Shown here: positions 27,432 to 36,483 of the stretch, one piece after another
Numbering within the stretch: the first letter of the stretch is position 1
Layout: every line of letters starts with the position of its first letter
Assembly: GCF_011516645.4 (NCBI RefSeq)
Contig: NZ_CP088285.1
Coordinates: 2,498,501 to 2,562,500 of the forward strand
Reading direction: 5' to 3'
Origin: Bradyrhizobium septentrionale
GTDB lineage: Bacteria; Pseudomonadota; Alphaproteobacteria; Rhizobiales; Xanthobacteraceae
DNA: 64,000 bases
The notes under the pieces: generated by a model
What the model was told of the DNA's origin: nothing
Databases searched by the model: none
What the model saw: only the letters and a program-made list of their open reading frames with translations
Translations under genes and position numbers: made by a program

Positions 27432-28400
27432 ATGGGTTTGATGACGGGTTTGAACGGGACGCCTGAGGCGGCGTCGGTGGTGGCACTGCACTGCTCGCTG
27501 GGGTCGGGACGGCAATGGACGAAGCTGGCGGCCGCGCTCGGCGGCTACCGGTTCATGGCCCCGGATATTTCCGGCTATGGCGTTGCTGCCATTGGGCGCG
27601 ACTGGCCGCGGACGCTGGATGGCGAGATCGCGCTGCTCGAGCCCTGGCTCGCAAAGGCCGAGGGGCCGATCCATCTGATCGGGCATTCCTTTGGCGGGGC
27701 GATCGCGTTTCGGCTGGCGACCGCGTCGGCTTACGCGCAGCGCATCTGCAGCCTGACGCTGATCGAGCCGGTGCTTCCCACGCTGTTGCGTGACGGGTCA
27801 TCACGCAACAGCTCGTCGTTTGAACCGCTTCGCCCTTTCCCGGATCACACGCTGCTCGACTCGCCCGCCGATGCGCGGCTCTACGATCGCTTCGCGCGCA
27901 CGGCGCAGATCGTGTCGCAGGATGTTTTCGACGGCGCCGTGATGGAGGCGGTCGAGGCGTTCACCGCGTTCTGGGCCGGCTCCGGCCCGCGCGAGCAGTT
28001 CTCGCCCAGCGGGCGGCTGCGGATGATCGAGCAGGCCGACAAGCTGCCCTACGATTTCAACGCCGCGCTCGATCTGGACGGGGTGGCGGCCGCCGCCCGC
28101 GGCTTGAGGGTGCCGACGCTGCTGCTGTCGGGCGGGCTGTCGCCCCATGTGACGCAGCGCATTGTCGCCAAGCTCGCCCTGCTGATTGATGGCGCCGAGC
28201 TGCGGCATCTGCCGGCCGCCGGCCACATGCTGCCGGTGACGCATGCCGAGCGGGTCAACCCGGAGATCCTGCGCCACATCTGGCGCGCCGAGGAGCTGGC
28301 GAAGCTGGGGCTGGCGGATGCGGGCGCGGCCGACGCAGCGCAGCCGGCTGGCCCGGCCAGGCCGCATCTGGTATTCAGGAGGCCCTCATTGTGGAAGTAG
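27432..28400 (+). CDS. Alpha/beta hydrolase
   Basis: 322 aa. The nucleophile elbow is LIGHSFGGAIAFRL, the oxyanion loop VALHCSLGSGRQW and the catalytic His in LPAAGHMLPVTHAE. Substrate unknown; the family includes esterases, lactonases and haloperoxidase-like enzymes. The first Met is at 27432, with an in-frame Met four codons later. Only 7 bp separate its stop from the following adaptor gene, which suggests co-transcription. Confidence 0.88.
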   Translation: MGLMTGLNGTPEAASVVALHCSLGSGRQWTKLAAALGGYRFMAPDISGYGVAAIGRDWPRTLDGEIALLEPWLAKAEGPIHLIGHSFGGAIAFRLATASAYAQRICSLTLIEPVLPTLLRDGSSRNSSSFEPLRPFPDHTLLDSPADARLYDRFARTAQIVSQDVFDGAVMEAVEAFTAFWAGSGPREQFSPSGRLRMIEQADKLPYDFNAALDLDGVAAAARGLRVPTLLLSGGLSPHVTQRIVAKLALLIDGAELRHLPAAGHMLPVTHAERVNPEILRHIWRAEELAKLGLADAGAADAAQPAGPARPHLVFRRPSLWK

Positions 28401-28407
28401 TCCGCCG

Positions 28408-29286
28408 ATGATTTTGCCTCGCATGCGCGCCTCTGCGCTGACCGCCGCCGCGCTGTTGCTGCTCACCGCCGCGCCCGCGTCCGCCGCGGGCGAGACGGAC
28501 GCTGTGCCGAAGGGCGCGGCGGTGACGGTGCTGAAGGCCTCAAAATTCTGCTTCGGCAATATCGTCGAGGTGTCCGGCATCGTGCTGCCGCGCGACGAGC
28601 AGCAGATCCGGCCCGAACGGTTCGGGCTGAAGGTGGCGGACGTGAATGCCGATCCCGGCGACACCGTCACCGCCGGCCAGGTGCTGGCGAAGCTGACCGA
28701 CGGCACCAACTCGACCAATATCACCGCGCCGGTGGCGGGCACGATCTCGGCGTCGTCGGCGATCGTCGGCGCGCCGGCCTCCGGCAAGGACGCGCTGTTC
28801 TCGATCATCGCCAAGAGCGAGTACGACCTGGTCGGCATGGTGCCGACCCGCGACATCGCCAAGCTGAAGACCGAGCAGACCGCGCGGCTGAAGATCATCG
28901 GCGCCGGCGAGGTCGACGGCAAGGTGCGGCGGATCGCGCCGACCATCGAGCCGAACAGCCAGCTCGGCCAGGTGTTCATCGCCATCAGCGCCAACAAGCG
29001 GCTGCTGGTGAATTCGAGCGGGCGGGCGCAGATCAAGACCGGGCAGAGCTGCGGCGTCGCGGTGCCGCTGACCGCGATCCTGTATTCCACCGCCGGCACC
29101 GTGGTGCAGGTGATCCGCGGCGGCCGGGTCGAGACGCGGCGGGTGGAGACCGGCTTGATGTCGGCCGGCCAGGTCGAGATCCGCGACGGCATCCAGGAAG
29201 GCGACATCGTGGTCGCCCGCGCCGGCGCACTGCTGCGCGAAGGCGATCCGGTGCGGCCGGTGGGCGCGAGCGCGGACGCGAAGTAG
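28408..29286 (+). CDS. HlyD/MFP-type efflux adaptor homologue without an adjacent pump
   Basis: 292 aa. A signal peptide (SALTAAALLLLTAAPASAAG) replaces the membrane anchor of the paralogue at 12.96 kb. Barrel-sandwich halves (FGLKVADVNADPGDTVTAGQ; ITAPVAGTISASSAIVGAPA) and a beta-barrel/MP region (VETGLMSAGQVEIRDGIQEG) follow. No RND or ABC permease follows; the next gene is convergent. It may serve a distant pump, possibly the one at 13.9 kb. Confidence 0.85.
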   Translation: MILPRMRASALTAAALLLLTAAPASAAGETDAVPKGAAVTVLKASKFCFGNIVEVSGIVLPRDEQQIRPERFGLKVADVNADPGDTVTAGQVLAKLTDGTNSTNITAPVAGTISASSAIVGAPASGKDALFSIIAKSEYDLVGMVPTRDIAKLKTEQTARLKIIGAGEVDGKVRRIAPTIEPNSQLGQVFIAISANKRLLVNSSGRAQIKTGQSCGVAVPLTAILYSTAGTVVQVIRGGRVETRRVETGLMSAGQVEIRDGIQEGDIVVARAGALLREGDPVRPVGASADAK

Positions 29287-29377
29287 TGCGAAGAGTGCTC
29301 GCGCAGTTTGAGCAGCGATACAGTCGTCAGCGTCGCGCGGCGGCTCCGCGATACGTCTCGCAGCAGAGCAAGCGGCA

Positions 29378-29553
29378 CCCCTCTCCCTAACCCTCTCCCA
29401 CAAGGGGAGAGGGAACCGTTCCGCTGGTGGCTTCCTTACGCGATCAAGAAACCGAGACAGATGAGCGATGAGCCGCCGCGCGATGTGAGGTGAGCACGCA
29501 TGTCAGGCTCCCTCCCCCCTTGTGGGGGAGGGTTGGGGAGAGGGGTTCTCTCC
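29378..29553. repeat. Dispersed palindromic element, family A
   Basis: CCCTCTCCCACAAGGGGAGAGG and the inverted CTCCCTCCCCCTTGTGGGGG arm flank about 90 bp. Confidence 0.8.
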
Positions 29554-29618
29554 ACATACGCCGCTCGCAATTTTGGGAATGAATGCACGAGCCACGCCCG
29601 CGCAGGACAGGCCGGGGC

Positions 29619-30470
29619 TCAGCCGCCGAGCTTGATGTCTTCCAAGAGCGAGGACGACACGCTCGGCACCTGCTCGCCTTCGCTGGCGCGCGAGATCGCG
29701 ACGCGGGTCTTGTTGAAGGCGGTTTCGGCGCCGGCCTGGGCGTTGAGGTTGTTGATCAGCTCGGAGACCAGCACGCTGTTCGGCGCCCTGGAATCGTCGG
29801 CGACCTTGCCCGGCGTCGCCGAGGTCAGCACCAGCGTGTTCTCCGGCGGCGAGATCGGCGCGAGGCCGTGCGAGAAGGCGCGGAAGCGGCGCTCATAGGG
29901 ATTGCGGCGCGAGGCATCGAGCACCACGAGCTTGGCTTTGGCACCGCGCTCCTTCATCGCATCGAGCACGGACTCGACGCTGACGCCGGTGCGCTTGACG
30001 TCGGCTTCCTTCCAGATCGTGGCGTCGACCGGGATCATGTAACTTTCACGACCCACCTGCACGCCGTAGCCGCCGAAGAACAGCATCACGACGGTGTCGG
30101 GACGGATCTTGGCCTTCATGCGCTCGACCGCGCGAACCATGTCGTCGCGGGTCGCGTCCTCGACCACGTCGACGTCAAAACCCTCGCGGCGCAGCGCCGA
30201 CGACAGCGTGCGGGCATCGTTGATCGGCTGGGCCAGCGGGGCCGCAGCGTCCGGGTAATGGCCGTTGCCGATGATCAGCGCGAGGCGGGAGGTGCCGGCC
30301 GGGATGCTGCCGGTGGTGTCGGTGGCGACAGCCCCGACGGTCCCTTTGGCGATATCCATCGTCCGCTTGTTGAGCGCGGCATGGGCGCCGATCGCCAGCG
30401 ACACCGTGCCGGCCACCGCCACAGCGAAGGCAATGGTGCGACGGGAAATATGAGGCTGCCTAAGGTTCAT
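29619..30470 (-). CDS. Caspase-fold protein, second paralogue with Tyr/Ser in place of the His/Cys dyad
   Basis: 283 aa from the ATG at 30470 (AGGAACGCT upstream). A signal peptide or anchor (RTIAFAVAVAGTVSLAIGAH) precedes a p20-like domain (RLALIIGNGHYPDAAAPLAQ). The dyad loops read LFFGGYGVQ and VLDASRRNPYERRFR, matching the protein at 10.3 kb at both altered positions. It has no TPR or Pro-rich extension. Probably periplasmic and non-peptidolytic. Partners are unknown. Confidence 0.87.
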   Translation of the reverse strand: MNLRQPHISRRTIAFAVAVAGTVSLAIGAHAALNKRTMDIAKGTVGAVATDTTGSIPAGTSRLALIIGNGHYPDAAAPLAQPINDARTLSSALRREGFDVDVVEDATRDDMVRAVERMKAKIRPDTVVMLFFGGYGVQVGRESYMIPVDATIWKEADVKRTGVSVESVLDAMKERGAKAKLVVLDASRRNPYERRFRAFSHGLAPISPPENTLVLTSATPGKVADDSRAPNSVLVSELINNLNAQAGAETAFNKTRVAISRASEGEQVPSVSSSLLEDIKLGG

Positions 30471-30829
30471 AGCGTTCCTAGTCCCAATCTTTATCCCGAT
30501 CATGCTCACACGAGATCGCGCCAGTTAGTCGCGTCAGAGACATTCAGGTTTAATGGGGTTGAAGCCTGTGTGCCGTCGATTGAGCTCAATTTGCGGCGCT
30601 GCAACAAACATTCCATTAACCCGACCGGGCGGCCGGAGCAACCCGGTTTGCCGCATGCTGCCGCCCGGCAGAGGCCATTGACGCCGTTAAGATCCCGTTA
30701 CGTGACTTCGATCACATTTGTATTTTGTAAGGATTCATGTAGCTTTCCAACGACTTGCCGGAATCCGGGGCGGGGCGCGGGAAACACTGCCTGATGGCAG
30801 CGTTAACCGGTTCCAACAGAAAGAGTTTC
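30471..30829. other. Divergent intergenic region, no gene recognised
   Basis: No motif-bearing frame. AT-richer near 30700-30745, likely promoter for one or both flanking genes. Confidence 0.45.
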
Positions 30830-32560
30830 ATGGGCTTTCACGAGATCGCAGGCGCCGTGTGCCGGTCGCTGACCGCAGCCAAGGACGGCCCGTCGCTGTA
30901 CGACGTCTGCGACCCCGTGCTGCAGTCCTATCGCGGCGGCGATGCCCATCTCGGGAAGTTTTACCGGACCGCGCTCGGCAATCCGCCGCTGCGCGCGCTG
31001 CTCCGCCGCACCGGCCTGCCCGCGCTGAAGGACCCCGCGCGGCTTGCCAGCCTGCGCGCCGCGCTGATTGAGGCGCGCGATGCCGAGGCGCCGGACTGGG
31101 CCGCGATCGGCGCGCCCGTCGCGGCACTGATGGACGATATCGGCGTCCGCCACCCGGCCCCGCCGGCCGCGCCGGCGCCGGGGCGCGTGCCCGGGATGGC
31201 CGAGATCGACCGCGTGATCCGCCTGACCGGCGCGCATCTCGTACGCTCGTTCCGCAGGAACGGCGGCTTCATCCCGACCTATGCCGCCTTCAATTTGATC
31301 GGCGACCCCGACGTCGGCGGCCGCGAGATGCTGATGGCGCTGACCGGGCTGAACGCGCGCGGCTACAAGAACTCGACCCTGCTGTTCAGCCTGGCGCGGA
31401 TCTTCATCGCCCATTCGCCGGCGCGCATGCTGATCAACCCGGCCTGGCGCGGGATCGCCGAGCCGATGTGGGAGCCGGTGCAGATCCGCCACCGCTCGGC
31501 CTATTACGACGCGTTCTTCACCGAGGCGCTGCTCGGCTTTGTCGAGACCGGGCTGGCGTCGCCGGATGAGACCAGCGCGGCGCGGCGCGCGATCTCTGAC
31601 ATGGTCGAGTTCTGCCTGAAGACCAGCGCCGAGGAGGTGCCGTCGCATGACGGCTCCGTCGTGAAAGTCATCACCGCGCTGGCGCCGGGGCGGCATCCGC
31701 GCTTCTCGCGCTTCTTCGCCCAGATCAAGCAGGACCTCGGCTTCGGCATCTATGTGCCCGACTGCGACACCACGGCCTGCTCGTTCTCTGCCGCGACCCA
31801 GGCCGGCTCCGACGATCCGATCCTCGCCCAGCCGCTGCTCGACTTCTACCGCGGCTACCAGGTGCGCGCGGGCGCCAACGAGCCGCGCGTCACCGTGCCG
31901 CTCAACGACAACATCGACTATGAGGGCGGCGTCGTCACCTGGATCGACAATCTCGCGGGCGACCGCCCCTACGGCAACGACCTCGATCCGACGCTGAACC
32001 TCGACATCCTCGAGGTCTCGTTCCGCAACCTCACCCGCTGGAAGATCATCGAGACGCCGCAGCGGCTGGAGACGGTGCATCGCATCATCGCCTTCCAGAA
32101 GAGGTTGGTCGAAAGCGGCGCGTTCAAGAATCCGCGCTCGCACATCTATTATCTGCCGGAGCTCTATTCGGCCTATTTCGGCCGCTGCTACGCCGCCTTC
32201 GTCGCGCTGCCGCTGGCGGCGCAACGGATCATCGATCCCGGCAACGTGTTCGCGCTGATCCGCGCCCGCGTGCTCGGCTACGTCACGAACGAGCTAATCG
32301 CCCACGAAATGAACCCGTTCGACGCAGCGCTGGCGCTGATGGCACTGGCGCATCTTGGCGCCGCGGTCTCGACCTTCACGCCGGCGCTGCACTGCATCGT
32401 GCAGGGCCTCGGCGAGGGCGGCCGCAAGGGGCCTTACAAGGCCTATGAATGGAATAAGATGAAAACCCCGACCCGCATCCTGGTCGGCGGGCCCGAGGTG
32501 ACGTCGGCCTTCGTGCTGATGGGTCTCGCGCTGGCGAAGAAGCGGATGACGCGAAGTTGA
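30830..32560 (+). CDS. Uncharacterised 576-aa protein with a DxDTT-like motif
   Basis: Not recognised as a named family. It is soluble, mostly helical by composition, with no signal peptide or membrane segment. Around residue 311 it has YVPDCDTTACSFSAATQ. The DCDTT core resembles the DxDD/DxDTT acid motif of class II terpene cyclase-like alpha-toroid proteins, but I see no QW repeats and the resemblance may be accidental. Other features are FIPTYAAFNLIGDPDVGG and NDNIDYEGGVVTWIDNLA. It stands alone between the caspase-like gene and a thermonuclease-like gene. The start is chosen at MGFHEIAG; an upstream Met at 30794 is possible. Confidence 0.7.
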   Translation: MGFHEIAGAVCRSLTAAKDGPSLYDVCDPVLQSYRGGDAHLGKFYRTALGNPPLRALLRRTGLPALKDPARLASLRAALIEARDAEAPDWAAIGAPVAALMDDIGVRHPAPPAAPAPGRVPGMAEIDRVIRLTGAHLVRSFRRNGGFIPTYAAFNLIGDPDVGGREMLMALTGLNARGYKNSTLLFSLARIFIAHSPARMLINPAWRGIAEPMWEPVQIRHRSAYYDAFFTEALLGFVETGLASPDETSAARRAISDMVEFCLKTSAEEVPSHDGSVVKVITALAPGRHPRFSRFFAQIKQDLGFGIYVPDCDTTACSFSAATQAGSDDPILAQPLLDFYRGYQVRAGANEPRVTVPLNDNIDYEGGVVTWIDNLAGDRPYGNDLDPTLNLDILEVSFRNLTRWKIIETPQRLETVHRIIAFQKRLVESGAFKNPRSHIYYLPELYSAYFGRCYAAFVALPLAAQRIIDPGNVFALIRARVLGYVTNELIAHEMNPFDAALALMALAHLGAAVSTFTPALHCIVQGLGEGGRKGPYKAYEWNKMKTPTRILVGGPEVTSAFVLMGLALAKKRMTRS

Positions 32561-32670
32561 AACTGGCGGAAACACTCCGGCACTGGCACGGTTGCCCAAT
32601 TGCCCGCACAATCCTTGTGCACCGACGTCGAGACGCTCAAGCCCTTTGAACGACAAGAATCTGGCCGGGA

Positions 32671-33402
32671 ATGCCGATGTTCAAGACGCTGCTCACTGCT
32701 GGCCTGCTGCTCGCGCTGCCGACCCTGGCTGTCGCCGCCGACATCACCGGCGTGCCGAAGATCCGCGACGGCGACCAGATCCAGATCGGCAGCGCCCGCA
32801 TCCGGCTCGGCGGTGTCGACGCGCCATCGACCGACCAGCTCTGCCTCAACACCAAGGGCGAACGCTGGACCTGCGGCGTCGCCGCGCGCGACGAGCTGAT
32901 CAAGCATGCCGGCAACAAGAGCTGGACCTGCCATCCCCGGTCGGTCGATCGCCGCGGCCGCACTATCGCGCGCTGCGAGGTCGACGGCGAGGACATCCAG
33001 AAATGGCTGGTCAGCAATGGCTGGGCGCTGGCCTACACCCGCGCCTCGCATGATTACGAAGCGGACGAGAAGGCGGCGCGCGAGGCCAAGGCCGGGATGT
33101 GGCAGGGCGCGTTCATCGCGCCGTGGGACTGGCGCGTGCGCAACAAGAAGACCAATGTGCTCGGGGCGGTGAAGCCGCCGGACGGAGCCAGCTCGATCCT
33201 GCTCGCCTCGGCCTCCGGCCCCGTCGCGCCCTCGCCCGACTGCACCATCAAGGGCAACGTCAATCGCTCCGGCGAATGCATCTTTCACCAGCCGACCAGC
33301 CGCTGGTACGCCAAGATCGAGATGAAGATCAGCAAGGGTACGCGCTGGTTCTGCTCGGTCGAGGAAGCCGAGGCCGCCGGCTGCCGCGAGACGCGGCGCT
33401 AG
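32671..33402 (+). CDS. Secreted thermonuclease (SNase)-like protein with altered active site
   Basis: 243 aa. A signal peptide (LLTAGLLLALPTLAVAAD) precedes an SNase OB-fold: IRDGDQIQIGSARIRLGGVD, then DRRGRTIARCEVDG with the second catalytic Arg. The conserved DAPE reads DAPS, so the catalytic Glu is missing, while both Arg positions remain. A C-terminal domain of about 70 residues has Cys-rich INxxGxCIYH-like sequence (CTIKGNVNRSGECIFHQP). Likely periplasmic. Activity is doubtful; nucleic-acid binding may persist. Confidence 0.82.
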   Translation: MPMFKTLLTAGLLLALPTLAVAADITGVPKIRDGDQIQIGSARIRLGGVDAPSTDQLCLNTKGERWTCGVAARDELIKHAGNKSWTCHPRSVDRRGRTIARCEVDGEDIQKWLVSNGWALAYTRASHDYEADEKAAREAKAGMWQGAFIAPWDWRVRNKKTNVLGAVKPPDGASSILLASASGPVAPSPDCTIKGNVNRSGECIFHQPTSRWYAKIEMKISKGTRWFCSVEEAEAAGCRETRR

Positions 33403-33440
33403 TCAGAGGTGAGATTGAATCGTTCCGCACCGTCAGTGCA

Positions 33441-33563
33441 CCCCTCTCCCGCTTGCGGGGGAGGGTCGGGGTGGGGGCTCTCTCCACGAGTCATATTGCG
33501 GAAATAGCCCCCACCCGGATCGCATCTTCGATGCAATCCGACCTCCCCCGCAAGCGGGAGAGG
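33441..33563. repeat. Dispersed palindromic element, family A
   Basis: CCCCTCTCCCGCTTGCGGGG with an inverted CCCCCGCAAGCGGGAGAGG arm. Directly followed by the ribosome site of the next gene. Confidence 0.85.
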
Positions 33564-33576
33564 TAAGGAGGCCGCT

Positions 33577-34407
33577 GTGACCGATCTCGAGATCAATCCG
33601 TCCGTGGCGCGCCGGCGCAAACGCCTGCGCTATCTGCAGCTGTTTCTGTGCGCCCTCGTCATCTACCTGATCGCGGCCTATGTGCTGCTGCCCGCACTGT
33701 GGACGCATTACGAACACCAGAAGGGCCTTGCCAATCTGCCGATGGTGACGCGCACCGCGCAGGGCATTCCCGGCGATCCGATGAATGTCGGGCTGATCGG
33801 CGACACCAGGGACGTGGTCTGCGCGATGCACGAGGCCGGCTGGTATCCCGCCGATCCGGTCACGCTGAAATCCTCGATCGAAATCGTAGGCTCCGTGCTG
33901 CTCGATCGTCCCTACAAGGATGCGCCGGTGAGCAACCTGTTCTATCTCGATCGCCGTGAAGACCTTGCCTTCGAGAAACCGGTTGGAACGAGCGCGGATC
34001 GCCGCAACCATGTCCGCTTCTGGAAGGTGCTTGATCAGGGCGAGGAGAAGCGTCCGGTGTGGCTTGGCGCTGCGACGCTCGACCGCGGCGTCGGCGTCAG
34101 CCACTACACCGGCGCGGTGACCCATCATATCGCCGCCGATCTCGACGCCGAACGTGCGCTGCTCGCCACCGATCTCGAGTCCGCCGGCGTGGTCACCGCG
34201 AAATATCAGGTGACCGGCATCGGCCCGACCCTCGCCGGCCGCAACGGCGGCGGCGACCTCTATTACACCGACGGCGAAATCTGGGTGCTGCGGCTGGTCG
34301 AGGCCTGTCGCAAGAACCACGGCACGGTCGCGCAGATCCCAAGCCCCGCCGCGACGGAGTTCAAGGACCAGGTCTGGCGCGCGGTGGTCAAAGCGATCGG
34401 TAAATGA
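33577..34407 (+). CDS. LssY C-terminal domain protein, membrane anchored
   Basis: 276 aa, GTG start with AAGGAGG upstream. One N-terminal membrane helix (LQLFLCALVIYLIAAYVLLP) precedes an LssY-C-like domain (DPMNVGLIGDTRDVVCAMHE, AGWYPADPVT, HHIAADLDAERALLATDL). In other proteins this domain is fused to a PAP2 phosphatase; here it stands alone. Function unknown, probably periplasmic face of the inner membrane. Confidence 0.82.
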   Translation: MTDLEINPSVARRRKRLRYLQLFLCALVIYLIAAYVLLPALWTHYEHQKGLANLPMVTRTAQGIPGDPMNVGLIGDTRDVVCAMHEAGWYPADPVTLKSSIEIVGSVLLDRPYKDAPVSNLFYLDRREDLAFEKPVGTSADRRNHVRFWKVLDQGEEKRPVWLGAATLDRGVGVSHYTGAVTHHIAADLDAERALLATDLESAGVVTAKYQVTGIGPTLAGRNGGGDLYYTDGEIWVLRLVEACRKNHGTVAQIPSPAATEFKDQVWRAVVKAIGK

Positions 34408-34540
34408 GGGCTGTGTCCCGCGGTTTTGGAAACGCTGGATTGCTTTGTCCGGCTCGCAATCGCAGCCGCGATGGAATATCCTCGGCACTTGACCCCTCAC
34501 ACGCATGATTTGCGTTGCTTTACCCATAAGGAACAGGACG

Positions 34541-35725
34541 ATGACCGTTCGCGCGGGCCGGGAATTTCTGGCCATCCCCGGGCCCACCACGATGCCTGAT
34601 CAGGTGCTGCAGGCGATGCATCGCCCGGCGCTCGATATCTACTCCGCCGAGATGGTCGAACTGACCGAGAGCCTTCTGCGCGATCTCTCAAAACTGTTCG
34701 CCACCATGGGCAAATCCTACATCTACATCGCCAATGGCCACGGCGCCTGGGAGGCGACGCTCTCCAACGTGCTGTCGCGCGGCGACAAGGTGTTGGTGCT
34801 GGAGAGCGGGCGCTTTGCGATCGGCTGGGGCCAGGCGGCGGCCGCGATGGGCGCCGAGGTCGAGGTGCTGAAGGGTGACTGGCGCCGCGCGATCCGTCCG
34901 GCCGAGGTCGAGGAGCGGCTGCGCCGCGACAAGGAGCACAACATCAAGGCAATCCTCGCCGTGCAGGTCGACACCGCGTCGGGCGCCTATAACGACATCG
35001 AGGCGATCGGCAGGGCGATCAAGGCCGCCGGCCATCCCGCGCTGTTCATGGTCGACACAGTCGCCTCGCTCGGCTGCATGCCGTTCGAGATGGACAAATG
35101 GTATGTCGACGTCGCGATGTCCGGCTCGCAGAAGGGCCTGATGACGCCGCCCGGCCTCGGCTTCGTCGCCGCCAATGACCGCGCCTGGGACGCACACAAG
35201 AAGGCCGATCTGCGCACGCCCTATTGGGACTGGACCGAGCGCGAAGGCTCGGAGCACTACCGCAAATATGCCGGCACCGCGCCGGTGCATCTGTTGTTCG
35301 CACTGCGCGAGGCGATCAACATGCTGCATGCCGAAGGCCTGGAGAATGCCTTCGAACGGCACCGGCTGCTCGGCGAAGCCGTGCGCCGCGCGGTTGCCAC
35401 CTGGGCCGAAGGCCAGGTGCTCGGCTTCAACATCACTGAAGCCGCCGAGCGTTCCAACACGGTGACGACCGTGACCGTGAAGGGCGCCGATCCCGCCGCG
35501 ATCCAGCGCTACGCCAAGGAGAAATGCGGCGTGGTGCTCGGCACCGGCATCGGCGATTTGCAGGGTCAGGCCTTCCGCATCGCGCATATGGGCCACGTCA
35601 ACGCGCCGATGATCCTCGGCACGCTCGGCGTCGTCGAGGTCGCGCTCACCGCGCTGAATATTCCACACGGCAAGGCCGGTGCCGACGCCGCGATCCAGTG
35701 GCTCGGCGAGAACGTGAAGGCGTAG
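34541..35725 (+). CDS. Class V aminotransferase (serine/alanine-glyoxylate aminotransferase type)
   Basis: 394 aa from the ATG at 34541 (AAGGAACAGGACG upstream). PLP lysine in SGSQKGLMTPPG, preceded by the cofactor Asp in MVDTVASLGCMPFEM. N-terminal FLAIPGPTTMPDQVLQAMHR is typical of serine-glyoxylate aminotransferases. It transfers an amino group between serine or alanine and glyoxylate. Monocistronic here, with no other serine-cycle genes nearby, so the exact amino donor is not fixed. Confidence 0.92.
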   Translation: MTVRAGREFLAIPGPTTMPDQVLQAMHRPALDIYSAEMVELTESLLRDLSKLFATMGKSYIYIANGHGAWEATLSNVLSRGDKVLVLESGRFAIGWGQAAAAMGAEVEVLKGDWRRAIRPAEVEERLRRDKEHNIKAILAVQVDTASGAYNDIEAIGRAIKAAGHPALFMVDTVASLGCMPFEMDKWYVDVAMSGSQKGLMTPPGLGFVAANDRAWDAHKKADLRTPYWDWTEREGSEHYRKYAGTAPVHLLFALREAINMLHAEGLENAFERHRLLGEAVRRAVATWAEGQVLGFNITEAAERSNTVTTVTVKGADPAAIQRYAKEKCGVVLGTGIGDLQGQAFRIAHMGHVNAPMILGTLGVVEVALTALNIPHGKAGADAAIQWLGENVKA

Positions 35726-35748
35726 GAGCAGAAAGCCGCGGCTTGAAG

Positions 35749-35920
35749 CCCGTCATCCTGAGGAGCCGCGTTTTTGCGCGGCGTCTCGAAGGATCGACGG
35801 CCCCGCAGTGGCCGCGAGAACTCTGGACGCGGAAATAGTCGGGCCGTGCATCCTTCGAGACGCGCGCAATAGCGCGCTCCTCCAGCGACAAAGGCGAAGC
35901 CTTTGCGCGGGGATGACGGG
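35749..35920. repeat. Dispersed palindromic element, family B
   Basis: CCCGTCATCCTGAGGAGCCG, GGGCCGTGCATCCTTCGAGA and a GGCGAAGCCTTTGCGCGGGG tail with inverted arms. Nearly the same 170-bp unit occurs 560 bp to the right. Confidence 0.88.
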
Positions 35921-36015
35921 TCGAGGTGTTCGCGGGATGATGGAGTAGCATTGCTCATTGACCGTGGCCACATTCACGCCATTCTTGATCCACGCGCAAG
36001 GGCAGGATCATCGCC

Positions 36016-36324
36016 ATGAGCATCTACGTCTACATGCTTCGCTGTGCCGACGAGTCCTTCTACGTCGGCAGTGCCACGGGCGACGATCTTGCGCCATGCA
36101 TCGATCAGCATAATGCGGGTACCTTCCCCGGCTACACTCTGAACCGTCGACCAGTGGTCCTCGTCTGGTCAGAGTATTTCGAGCGCATCACCGATGGCAT
36201 CGCCGCGGAACGGCAGATCAAGGGCTGGAGCCGGGCGAAGAAGGAAGCGCTGATTCAGTCGGATTGGGGCACGATCAGCCGACTGGCTCATCGACGCAGA
36301 GTAACCCCTTCCCCGTCATCCTGA
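36016..36324 (+). CDS. GIY-YIG nuclease-like protein lacking the conserved arginine
   Basis: 102 aa single-domain GIY-YIG protein: YVYMLRCADESFYVGSATG, then DLAPCIDQHNAGTFPGYTLN and AERQIKGWSRAKKEALIQ. The usual DLxxRxxxHN arginine, a catalytic residue, is replaced (DLAPCIDQHN); the Glu in AERQIK is kept. The last ten or so codons run into a dispersed repeat, whose CCTGAGG supplies the stop. UPF0213-like; cleavage activity is doubtful. Confidence 0.85.
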   Translation: MSIYVYMLRCADESFYVGSATGDDLAPCIDQHNAGTFPGYTLNRRPVVLVWSEYFERITDGIAAERQIKGWSRAKKEALIQSDWGTISRLAHRRRVTPSPSS

Positions 36325-36483
36325 GGAGGCGGCGAAGCCGCCGTCTCGAAGGATCGACGGCCGAGCCCCCGCCGCGAGAGAATCGGAGTACGCCGAGATA
36401 TCCGGGCCGTGCATCCTTCGAGACGCGCGCAAGAGCGCGCTCCTCCAGCGACAAAGGCGAAGCCTTTGCGCGGGGATGACGGG
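36313..36483. repeat. Dispersed palindromic element, family B, overlapping the GIY-YIG gene end
   Basis: Same architecture and near-identical right half as the copy at 35749-35920. Confidence 0.88.
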
